Shown here: piece by piece, positions 8,334 to 19,062 of the stretch
Position numbering within the stretch: the stretch's first letter is position 1
Layout: every line of letters starts with the position of its first letter
Assembly: GCF_008035925.1 (NCBI RefSeq)
Contig: NZ_CP036264.1
Coordinates: 8,036,343 to 8,100,342 of the forward strand
Source: Stieleria maiorica
GTDB lineage: Bacteria > Planctomycetota > Planctomycetia > Pirellulales > Pirellulaceae
DNA length: 64,000 bases
Direction: 5' to 3'
Program-made: the position numbers and the translations under genes
The notes under the pieces: generated by a model
The model's input: only the letters and a program-made list of their open reading frames with translations
What the model was told of the DNA's origin: nothing
The model's database searches: none

Positions 8334-9767
8334 TTACGTCTCGGTCAGCATGGCCGCGGCGGCCAGTTGCTGGATCTGGCGGAGTTTGGCGAAGTTGTCG
8401 CGGTACAGTACCGAGGTGGCTTCTTTGGTTTGCCGCAAGCTTTCGCGGACCTGGTCAAAGTACTGCCTCACCGCCTTGTTTTCGACTTGGTGCTGAGCCA
8501 GGTCCTGCTCCAGTTTTAGCTTTTCGGTCTGCCCTTTTTCCAGCATGCTGACCGTCGCTGCGACGGCGGCGTCCAAGACTTGCTTTTCGTACTCCATTTC
8601 CGCGATGCGGATATCGAGTTCGCTGATTTGCAGCCGAATGCGTCGCAGCACGTACCGATAGTCGTTCAACGGGCGGAGGTAATAGGTGTCGACCAGCGAG
8701 GCGACTTTCTCTTGGTCGATCAACAGCTTGGCGGCTTCCTCTTTGACGATCAATTCGTCACCGACGGCAAACGAGATCGATCCGCCATCGGCGCGTTGCA
8801 GACTGCTATCGACCGCCCGCCCGTTGTTGTCAAAGAAACCGCCTTCGAGCGCCCCGCGCTGTTCGGGGCTGTCCACGTCGATGGTGTACTTTTGGTCGAA
8901 GCGGATTTTGATCCAGCGCGCCGCAGGGTCCTCGGGGGATCCCCGTTGTCCGTCGCGCAGGTAGTTGGCGATCGTTTCCTTGTTGGATTCTTCGCGATTG
9001 GCCCTCAGGATCATCTTGACCAGTTCGTCGTCGACGCGGCCCAGGATGTTGTCGTCATCGGGCTTGCTGCCTTCGGCGATGAACGGTTCGTGACCGTCCA
9101 GCGGCAACATTTCATACAGCGACCAGCTTGTCGCCCGACCGCTGTTGATCGCATCGATCTGGTTGCGTTCCAGCGGGAACGTGGGGGCGATGGTGACCAC
9201 GTTGGGCTGGCTGGCGATGACTTTGAATTCGCCCAGGTACACCATCGGAACGGGTTGTTCCAAGTCGCGAAACTTACCCTCGGCGAAGCCATAGACGACC
9301 AATCCGAGCGGGATCAGTGGGCCGGTCGCATCGTCAGCCGGCGCTGCGGGCTGGCCTGGCACCGCGGGGGCTGTGTTGGCACGCAGGATGATCTGTCCCG
9401 AGGGGTCGGCCCCGCCGAAAGACAAACTTCTCCAGCGGCGACCCGCTTCGGTGCCGAGATTGGAGAGTTTTAATGCCAGCGACTTGAGCCCTTCACCATC
9501 GGTCGAACCGTCCGAATCGCCGTACTGGATTCGCTCGTTTTCCTCTTCCACGCTCTCGAGTCGTTTCTCGAGGTCCTCCTTGATCTTATGCCACGCTTGC
9601 CGGCTTTTGAGCACACCCGCGGTGGGGAACAGCAAGATCACCGCCAGCAGCATCGCGATCACTGCACTGGTGATGTGGTACCAGCGCCACTGATTGGCCG
9701 CTTTGACCACCATCACGACGAAGGCGATGAACATCGCCAACAGGACTGCCAGAATAATGAATTTCAT
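8334..9767 (-). CDS. membrane-anchored coiled-coil protein of unknown function
   Basis: A 477-aa protein that I cannot assign to a named family. Two hydrophobic segments lie at the N-terminus (about 3-22 and 33-54: FIILAVLLAMFIAFVVMVV and ITSAVIAMLLAVILLFPTAG). A short coiled coil (about 60-85, KIKEDLEKRLESVEEENERI), a central globular part and a C-terminal coiled coil (about 365-455, RRIRLQISELDIRIAEMEYE onward) follow. The centre contains PTFPLERNQIDAINSG and WSLYEMLPLDGHEPF. It is probably anchored in the inner membrane with most of the chain on one side. The ATG at 9767 starts directly before the first membrane segment. No operon partner is seen. Confidence 0.85.
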   Translation of the reverse strand: MKFIILAVLLAMFIAFVVMVVKAANQWRWYHITSAVIAMLLAVILLFPTAGVLKSRQAWHKIKEDLEKRLESVEEENERIQYGDSDGSTDGEGLKSLALKLSNLGTEAGRRWRSLSFGGADPSGQIILRANTAPAVPGQPAAPADDATGPLIPLGLVVYGFAEGKFRDLEQPVPMVYLGEFKVIASQPNVVTIAPTFPLERNQIDAINSGRATSWSLYEMLPLDGHEPFIAEGSKPDDDNILGRVDDELVKMILRANREESNKETIANYLRDGQRGSPEDPAARWIKIRFDQKYTIDVDSPEQRGALEGGFFDNNGRAVDSSLQRADGGSISFAVGDELIVKEEAAKLLIDQEKVASLVDTYYLRPLNDYRYVLRRIRLQISELDIRIAEMEYEKQVLDAAVAATVSMLEKGQTEKLKLEQDLAQHQVENKAVRQYFDQVRESLRQTKEATSVLYRDNFAKLRQIQQLAAAAMLTET

Positions 9768-10326
9768 GATGGTTCGGTGGCGACAGATCGTCGTCAGAGG
9801 AGGCGATTGATTGGGGCCCGCGGGGTTGCGGTGCCGGTGCCCCGGAACCTTTGATCAGGCTCCGAAACAGGGTTGGTGCGGAAAAGGTGCGGAATTCCGA
9901 CCGATGGATACTAAGTTGGGCAAGATAGAGCGTCAAGCATTTCTGTGCTTTCCGAGCCGCTTGCCTGACTGATTCAGTCCTCTAGGGCACCAAACGGCGG
10001 CTCCGCCCGTATTGGGGGCGATGCTGCCTGTCCCCAGACCGCTGCGCCCGAAGCCGCCTGCCGGCTGAGTCGGTTTCTCCGAATGGGTGGGGCTGTTTTG
10101 GCCTACAACCCGAACAACCGTCACAGCCCGAACAACCTGCCCCCCTGGCGTGCCAAAACGGCCCACAGGGGGATCGAATCGGTGATGATCTGCTTGCTCC
10201 CGTTCCGAATCGATGGATGGGTTGTTCCGGCAATGCCAATTGAACGACTCGATGGACTCGCAGCGAATTCCCTTTTGGTAGCAATTCGCCGCATCGTAAC
10301 CATTCGAACGGAATCGCGGATCAAAC
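9768..10326. other. divergent intergenic region
   Basis: This 559-bp GC-rich region separates the divergent membrane coiled-coil gene from the TolC-like gene. I see no convincing gene, repeat array or hairpin, only the presumed promoters. Short open frames here lack ribosome-binding sites. Confidence 0.5.
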
Positions 10327-13194
<2,868 letters not shown>

Positions 13195-13251
13195 ATCAAC
13201 AGGCCGTTAGCAGGTGATGCCCGGATCCCGGGCTCCGCCTGGGGGTGAACG
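13195..13251. terminator. possible bidirectional terminator/REP between convergent genes
   Basis: Between the convergent TolC-like and NifS-like genes is a short GC-rich inverted repeat (cccgggctccgcctggg, about 13229-13245) related to the ggcggagcctggg family. It could end transcription from both sides, but it has no T tract. Confidence 0.35.
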
Positions 13252-14367
13252 TCACCCGTCAAACGCTTCGGCGATCAATCCGGCGGCGCGTTCGACCTGC
13301 TCGTTGCTGGTGGTCCAGCCGAGTGAGACGCGCAAGGTGCGACCGATTTGAGAATCGCTGCGTCCGATCGCACGCAAGGAACGCGTGAATTCGTCCGGCG
13401 GCGAATTGGCTTGGGCGGTGGCCAGGGCCAGTTCCCGAGCCGACTCGTGGATGCGCCGCGCGTCGCCGGGCAATTCAATGGCAACGGTGTTGGGCAATCG
13501 CGGCGATGCTTCGCACAGGACCAACGGTGGAGACGCCAGTTGCGCCGCGAGATGTTGGACGAATTGGTCACGAAGCTCGGCCAGTTGGTCGTTGGCTTGG
13601 ACGCAGTATCGTTCGGCCAGGCTGGCCGCGGCGCCCAGGCCGATGCAGCCGGGAATGTTCTCGGCACCCGGACGCAGCCCCATCTCGCGGGGTTCGCCGA
13701 ACGTGATCGGATCGAGTTGCAACCCTCGGCGGACGTAGATCGCACCGGAGCCTTTGGGGCCATAGAACTTGTGTCCGCTGATCGCGACCGTGTCGGCGCG
13801 CAGGTGTTTGACGTCGACGGGGACCTTGCCGAACATTTGCGTCGCGTCGCAGTGCAGACAGATTCCGCGGTTGTGGCATCGATCGGCGACTTCACGGACC
13901 GGCTGGATCGTGCCGACGATGGCGTTGGCACCTTGCAAACACACCAGCCGCGTGTCTTCGCGAAGCATCGCTTCGACTTTCAATGGCGAAATGATGCCCG
14001 ACGACTCACAGGGAATCGTCTCGATTGTCCAGCGTGGATCCCGCGCGGGTAAACCGGAAAGCGGCCCGAGTACGGATTCGTGTTCGAGCTGGCTGACCAG
14101 GACGTGCCCGGGTTCGGCCGCACCGAGCAGCCCCAGGATCGCCAAGTTGTTCGCTTCGGTCCCGCCGCTGGTGAAGACGATTTCAAAGGACTCGCATCCC
14201 GCCAGGGCCGCGATATTTTCGCGTGCCCCCTCAAGCGCTTCGCCGACCGCGTGGGCGTGGGCGTGCTCCTGGCCGGGCAGCATGTAGTGCGTCGCCCAGT
14301 AGGGCTGCATCGCTTCGAGCACCGAAGGGGCCAGCGGGGTGGTACGGTTGAAGTCGAGATAAATCAC
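13252..14367 (-). CDS. NifS/IscS-like PLP enzyme lacking the catalytic cysteine
   Basis: A 371-aa class-V aminotransferase-fold protein. It has the N-terminal IYLDFNRTTPLAPSVL, the PLP-contact TSGGTEANNLAILG (about 66-79), His96 in LEHESVL, CDATQMFGKVPVDV (about 173-186), the PLP Lys200 in SGHKFYGPKGSGAIY, and EMGLRPGAENIPG. In IscS/NifS a mobile loop carries the persulfide Cys in a SACxSG-like motif before the last strand. The matching region here (about 314-336) reads ALATAQANSPPDEFTRSLRA and has no Cys. The fold should bind PLP, but standard cysteine desulfurase chemistry looks doubtful. It may be a selenocysteine lyase-like, other lyase or non-desulfurase enzyme. Start is GTG 14367. No Fe-S scaffold gene is adjacent. 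Confidence 0.85.
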   Translation of the reverse strand: MIYLDFNRTTPLAPSVLEAMQPYWATHYMLPGQEHAHAHAVGEALEGARENIAALAGCESFEIVFTSGGTEANNLAILGLLGAAEPGHVLVSQLEHESVLGPLSGLPARDPRWTIETIPCESSGIISPLKVEAMLREDTRLVCLQGANAIVGTIQPVREVADRCHNRGICLHCDATQMFGKVPVDVKHLRADTVAISGHKFYGPKGSGAIYVRRGLQLDPITFGEPREMGLRPGAENIPGCIGLGAAASLAERYCVQANDQLAELRDQFVQHLAAQLASPPLVLCEASPRLPNTVAIELPGDARRIHESARELALATAQANSPPDEFTRSLRAIGRSDSQIGRTLRVSLGWTTSNEQVERAAGLIAEAFDG

Positions 14368-14969
14368 GGAAACAGGGGAGCATCGACGCCGATCGGGCTC
14401 GGCGAAAAACGAAAAGGGGCGGACACGAGACCCAACACCATAGTCGGCATCCCAGAGTTTTGCAGGTTCCGGGCAGCGTTCCTAGCGGTACTCCCCCCGT
14501 CGGTGAGCGTGCCATGCCAGCGGGACGCGTCACGGCCTGTCGATTTAATCAGCCGTTTGGCGCGAGCCTACGGGCGCCAGAGCGCTTTCTTGGTATAGGA
14601 AGCCCGTACGCTCGCGCGTAACGGCTGATCCCACGTGTGATCGGACAGAATCAACAGGCCGGTCAGCGGGCGGCCCACGGTGAAATCTGCCGCCCGCGGG
14701 CCCCTTGCTGACGCGACGGGCTGGCAACGTTCCCCACTCAGTGGACAAAAACTGCCATCCTTTTGACCAAACCGCCCGAAATCGGGAGCGATTTTTCTAG
14801 CATTTCAACGGCCGTTGCATTTGCACTCGCTCTGAAATACGGCGATAATGCAGTCCGGTGAATCGTGCGGGAACCGATTACAAACCCATGCCGGCCAGTT
14901 CGGATACATTAAAGGTCTGATTGAATCGGATCGCTGGTCTCTTCTTCTCTTCGTTCGGAACGCGAGCAA
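14368..14969. other. intergenic region holding palindromic element copy A
   Basis: This 602-bp region upstream of the DUF1559 gene is dominated by the palindromic element at 14516-14727. The last 240 bp before the gene are more AT-rich and probably carry its promoter. No further gene is supported. Confidence 0.6.
14516..14727. repeat. large nested palindromic element, copy A
   Basis: A 212-bp element with imperfect terminal inverted repeats (gccagcgggacgcgtca and its near complement ending ggctggc). Inner arms are cggcctgtcgattt and aatcaacaggccg. The 96-bp core (14548-14643) is bounded by atcagccgttt and aacggctgatc. Copy B (16262-16468) has the same outer flanks in the same orientation but its core is the reverse complement of this one. 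The two copies bracket the DUF1559 gene. Confidence 0.92.
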
Positions 14970-16247
14970 ATGAAACGTCAAACAAAGGGTTTCACCCTGG
15001 TGGAATTGCTGGTGGTGATCGCCATCATCGGGATTTTGGTCGGTTTGCTGCTGCCCGCGATCGGTGCCGTACGCGAACGGATGCGAAACGTGCAGTGCTT
15101 GAACAACCTGAAGCAGCTGGGTTTGGCGACACAGAACTTTCATTCGCAGAAGGGGCGGCTGCCGTATTACGTGAATGATTACGGAGCGTTTGCGGGCGGA
15201 ACCAACGACCCGGCGGTTCCCGGCGGACCTCCGATCGCGGCGCACGTGAAAATAGGCGGCTATGGCGTCGATTTGTTGCCCCTGTTGGACAACCAACCGC
15301 TGTACGATCGATGGTCGCTCAACAAGTTCCCCGTGATCTCGGCCGACGATAGCGGCGGATTCGCCGCTTGGAACGAACTCTCGGGCGCCACCGTCGACGT
15401 GTTCCGTTGTCCCAGCAGCACGGTGTCCCGAGGCCGGTTCGGCTACAACAGCTACGTTGCCAACACCGGTTCGGTCGACTCGGGGCCCAACAACGGCAGC
15501 CCTCCCGCGTTCGTTCAAAATGTGATCGACAACACCGGGGTCGCTGGGCGTGGTTTCGTCTTTAATCAGGCCGAAGACAGCAAGAACGGATTGTTCCGAA
15601 TCGGCTACATGGGCGTGACGACCAGCCCCGGGTACACCGCCTCGGCCCCGAGCAGTCCATTTTCGCTTTCGGGCGGAAAAATGACCCTCGAAGACATCCG
15701 TGACGGCCAATCCAACACGGCGATGTACGGTGAAAACCTGCAAGCACTCGGCTGGTATCGCCCGGGTTTTCTGGAAGGCAACGACATGAAGAGTATTCAT
15801 GCTGCCACCGGACAATTGGATTGGTCACAGCCCTCGTCAACTTCCGACTCATCCATCGCGGGCCCGTCGATTTTGCAATGCTTGTTGCGGGCCAAGTTCT
15901 CCACGGGCATGGTGTGGCATTTCGAGGACGATGACCCAAGTGTCCCCGCTTACCCCGGTGGCCCCAACAATCCGGTCCGAGCCGTTCACCGAATCAACGG
16001 GACCGCCGGCACGACGGGTGGCGATCGGAACGATATTCTGGAAATGAATCTCAGCAATTGCCGCGATTTAGCTCGCCCCTCATCCAACCACCCCGACCAA
16101 GCCAACATGGTGTTCGCCGATGGAGCGACCAAGTCGATCCCAAACAACATCGATTACCGGGTCTATCAAGCAATCTTGACGTCCAACGGTGCCAAGAGCG
16201 AAGTCCCGGCATCAGATTTCATCCTGACCGACCAGCTGGCTCAGTAG
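14970..16247 (+). CDS. DUF1559 protein with prepilin-type N-terminus
   Basis: A 425-aa member of the large planctomycete DUF1559 family. The N-terminus is a type IV pilin-like signal: KRQTKG followed by [20 protein letters not shown], with the expected processing site after Gly7 and Glu at position 5 of the mature chain. The post-helix segment [20 protein letters not shown] is typical. The C-terminal H-x9-DG signature is present as [12 protein letters not shown]. Family members are thought to be pseudopilin-like secreted or surface proteins of unknown function, processed by a prepilin peptidase. It is a lone gene between two copies of a palindromic element, which may reflect movement or copying of the locus. 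Confidence 0.95.
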   Translation: MKRQTKGFTLVELLVVIAIIGILVGLLLPAIGAVRERMRNVQCLNNLKQLGLATQNFHSQKGRLPYYVNDYGAFAGGTNDPAVPGGPPIAAHVKIGGYGVDLLPLLDNQPLYDRWSLNKFPVISADDSGGFAAWNELSGATVDVFRCPSSTVSRGRFGYNSYVANTGSVDSGPNNGSPPAFVQNVIDNTGVAGRGFVFNQAEDSKNGLFRIGYMGVTTSPGYTASAPSSPFSLSGGKMTLEDIRDGQSNTAMYGENLQALGWYRPGFLEGNDMKSIHAATGQLDWSQPSSTSDSSIAGPSILQCLLRAKFSTGMVWHFEDDDPSVPAYPGGPNNPVRAVHRINGTAGTTGGDRNDILEMNLSNCRDLARPSSNHPDQANMVFADGATKSIPNNIDYRVYQAILTSNGAKSEVPASDFILTDQLAQ

Positions 16248-16261
16248 ACAGCAGGGCCGAT

Positions 16262-16468
16262 GCCAGCGGGACGCGTGACGGCCTGTTGATTTAATTCGAT
16301 CACACGTGGGATCAGCCGTTTCGCGCAAGCGTACGGGCCTCCAATACCAAGAAAATGCACTGTCGCCCGTAGGCTCGCGCCAAACGGCTGATGAAATCAA
16401 CAGACCGGTGAGCGAGCGGCCCCACGATTGTCGACGCTGTGCCCCTTGCTGACGCAGCGGGCTGGCAA
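16262..16468. repeat. large nested palindromic element, copy B (core inverted)
   Basis: A 207-bp copy of the element at 14516-14727. The left end (gccagcgggacgcgt) and right end (ccccttgctgacgc...gggctggcaa) have the same orientation as in copy A. The 96-bp core at 16297-16392 matches the reverse complement of copy A's core with few mismatches. It lies between the convergent DUF1559 and phosphomannose isomerase genes. A short triplicated ggctggcaatggcggag unit follows at about 16459-16505. Confidence 0.92.
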
Positions 16469-16516
16469 TGGCGGAGGGCTGGCAATGGCGGAGGGCTGGC
16501 AATGGCGACGGGTTTC

Positions 16517-17485
16517 TCACTCTGCCCGCAGCACCGTCGATTCGGCATCGACGCTGATCGAGCATTCCGGCATCGCCGCGGGCAGCAACACGGACTGGCC
16601 ACGTGACAATTCCATCGTCTCGGTCGGGGTGTGGAGCGTCGCGGTCCCGTGCGGGACGGTCAAGATGTGAAACCGCTGGTCACCGCCGACCTCCCCGCTG
16701 CCCTTTTCCAACGACGACAATTCAAACTTGTCACAGGCGACCAGACGCTGCCAGCCGTCGATCGCGGGATCACTCTGACGGGCCTGGACCGGGCCGGATT
16801 CGTAGTCCGAAACCTCCAACGATTGCTCGACGTGCAGCGGTCGCGGATTCCCGTCGGCGCCGATGCGGTTCCAATCGAACAACCGGAACGTGGTGTCGCT
16901 GGATTGTTGGATTTCGGCGATCACCAAGCCGGCGCCCAGGGCGTGGACGGTTCCCGCAGGAATGAACACACAGTCGCCGGGGTTGGGGGAAAAGGAATGC
17001 AGCACACGATCGGTCTCCCCGGCGGCCATCGCTTCGGCCAGTGCCTCGCGATCGACGCCGCGTTTTAATCCCGCGTAGATCAAACTGCCCGGCTGGACAT
17101 CGACGACGTACCAGGCTTCCGTTTTGCCGCGGTCGGGCACCTGCATGGTCTGGCCGTAGGCGTCATCGGGGTGGACTTGGACCGATAGGACGCGGTTGCA
17201 GTCCAGGTATTTCAGCAGCAGGGGAAACATCGCGTCGGACGTCGACTTGCCGAGCGTCCAAGATGCGTCATTTTGAATCAACCCGGAGAGCGTTTTGCCG
17301 GCCAGCGGACCGTTTTCGACCACGCTTTGGTCCTGGCCGTGGTCGACGATTTCCCAGCTCTCGGCATAATTATTCTCGTCGCCGATCGGTTTACCCAGCA
17401 GCTGCCCTAGTTTCGAACCACCCCAGAGGGTTTGTTTGATCAGGGGGCGAAAAATCAGCGGATAGGGGGATTCTTTGATCGTCAT
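16517..17485 (-). CDS. manA: class I mannose-6-phosphate isomerase
   Basis: A 322-aa type I phosphomannose isomerase that interconverts mannose-6-phosphate and fructose-6-phosphate, feeding GDP-mannose and polysaccharide synthesis. It is of the short Bacillus-type length. The cupin Zn ligands are visible: Gln103 and His105 in SVQVHPDDAYG, Glu123 in GKTEAWYV and His181 in IPAGTVHALG. The N-terminal LIFRPLIKQTLWGGSKLG is typical. I start at the ATG at 17485; a GTG at 17515 would add ten residues. It is divergent from tatC. No sugar-nucleotide genes are adjacent. Confidence 0.95.
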   Translation of the reverse strand: MTIKESPYPLIFRPLIKQTLWGGSKLGQLLGKPIGDENNYAESWEIVDHGQDQSVVENGPLAGKTLSGLIQNDASWTLGKSTSDAMFPLLLKYLDCNRVLSVQVHPDDAYGQTMQVPDRGKTEAWYVVDVQPGSLIYAGLKRGVDREALAEAMAAGETDRVLHSFSPNPGDCVFIPAGTVHALGAGLVIAEIQQSSDTTFRLFDWNRIGADGNPRPLHVEQSLEVSDYESGPVQARQSDPAIDGWQRLVACDKFELSSLEKGSGEVGGDQRFHILTVPHGTATLHTPTETMELSRGQSVLLPAAMPECSISVDAESTVLRAE

Positions 17486-17764
17486 GGTGTATTGGGCGGT
17501 GACAAAAGGCGGCACAAATGGTTCAATTAAATGGATAATGAATCCGCGGTCACGAAGATCTGCCTGAAAGCGCCAAATGTAGCGGACAAGGACAGTCCGA
17601 CTTTCCGGACGCTTTTGCTAAACTGTTCGGCTATGGACATCGGCCGAACGCCAGGATTCCCTTCTGACGGAATTCTTTCTGGTGGTCCGTTCGCCGTCGT
17701 CCGCTGATGTCGACTGCGTCGGTCATTCGCGCTCATTCAACTTTCCCGGAACAGTTAATCAATC

Positions 17765-19000
17765 GTGGACGCTACGGCTAAACGCAACTCCTCGGCCCGC
17801 CCGCCTCAAGCCACGCGGCCGAAAGACGATCTCTTCGAAAACTCGACGATGACCTTCGGCGAGCACCTCGAAGAGCTGCGACATTCTCTCGTCCGAGCCA
17901 TCATCTGCCTAGGCATCGGATTGGCCTTCGGACTGACTGTTGCCAACCAAGTGGTTCGCTACGTCGCCGAACCGCTGAAAGCGGCGATCGTCGATTTCAA
18001 CGCCAAGCGTAGCCTAGCCATGCTGGGCTACGAAGACATGGAGGATCCAGATGTTCAGGCGTTGTTGCCGTTGATCACCGAGCGGTCGCTGAAATGGCAG
18101 GTGATCTACGAAATCCCCGACGAGCTGCAAAACCTGACGCCCGAATCGATCGAGCTGGTTCCGGCGGCCGGGGAAACGAGCCCAGACGAGGAGCCCGCCG
18201 AAAAGTCCGACGCTGAAAAAGGCGACGCCAAGAAACCGGCCCAAGAGCAGTCAGCGGAGCCGGTGAAGCAGACCGCCGGTGCCGTGGTGACGGAATCAGC
18301 GGCGATGGCAACTCCGGGGACGCGGGTCAAGCCACGTGAGATCGCGGACATTTTGCGTGCCCTGCCCGCCGCATCGGATCTGCGTCCGAAAGTCCAGTTC
18401 ATTCGCGACACCAAGGGTTTGAGCACGTTCAAGGTCGAAGAGTCGTTCATGATCTGGGTCAAGGCGGGATTGATCGTCGGCGCCGTGTTGTCCTCACCGG
18501 GCGTGTTCTATTTCCTGTGGCAGTTCGTCGCCGCGGGGCTGCACCGACACGAACGCAAATACGTCTACATCTATTTGCCGGTCAGTGTGACGTTGTTCGT
18601 TTCGGGTGTGGTGCTGGCGTTTTTTCTGGTTTTGCACTACGTGTTGAACTTCTTGCTGGCGTTCAACGGCAGCATGGATGTCGAAGTCGAACCGCGGCTG
18701 ACGTATTACATCAATTTCGTGCTGTTGCTGCCGTTGGGTTTCGGGTTGGCGTTTCAGTTGCCCTTGGTGATGTTGTTCTTGCAGCGGATCGGGTTGATCG
18801 AAACCGAGATGTATGTCGGCAGCTGGCGTGTGGCCATCCTGGTGATCTTTATCTTGTCGATGTTGCTGACCCCGGCTGATGTCACCAGCATGGTCGCGTT
18901 GGCGGTTCCCTTGATGGTGCTTTATTTCCTGGGCATCGCGATGTGCCACTTCATCCCGCGCGGTCCGGGGTTGGGTAGCGGAGCGTATGATCCGGCCTAG
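17765..19000 (+). CDS. tatC: TatC twin-arginine translocase subunit with long first loop
   Basis: A 411-aa TatC, against about 258 in E. coli. It forms the receptor for twin-arginine signals in the cytoplasmic membrane. The N-terminal MTFGEHLEELRHSLVRAI leads into TM1 (about 43-62). An Ala/Glu/Lys-rich insertion of about 120 or more residues (about 75-220) fills the first periplasmic loop. The remaining core has AAGLHRHERKYV (Glu263 matches E. coli Glu103) and MLLTPADVTS. In TM4 the family's FExP motif reads FQLP, so Gln331 replaces the position equivalent to E. coli Glu170. Start is GTG 17765; ATG 17849 is an alternative. A Tat-type signal occurs on the DUF1501 protein in this window. No tatA or tatB is adjacent. 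Confidence 0.95.
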   Translation: MDATAKRNSSARPPQATRPKDDLFENSTMTFGEHLEELRHSLVRAIICLGIGLAFGLTVANQVVRYVAEPLKAAIVDFNAKRSLAMLGYEDMEDPDVQALLPLITERSLKWQVIYEIPDELQNLTPESIELVPAAGETSPDEEPAEKSDAEKGDAKKPAQEQSAEPVKQTAGAVVTESAAMATPGTRVKPREIADILRALPAASDLRPKVQFIRDTKGLSTFKVEESFMIWVKAGLIVGAVLSSPGVFYFLWQFVAAGLHRHERKYVYIYLPVSVTLFVSGVVLAFFLVLHYVLNFLLAFNGSMDVEVEPRLTYYINFVLLLPLGFGLAFQLPLVMLFLQRIGLIETEMYVGSWRVAILVIFILSMLLTPADVTSMVALAVPLMVLYFLGIAMCHFIPRGPGLGSGAYDPA

Positions 19001-19062
19001 GAGGCATCCTTGCCCCAGCCGAATGTCATCGGAGCGCATCAAACGCTCTCGGAGGAATTGAT

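Noticed and set aside
14516-16468. Composite transposon carrying the DUF1559 gene
   Set aside because: No transposase is encoded and no target-site duplication was seen; the bracketing is recorded only as an observation.
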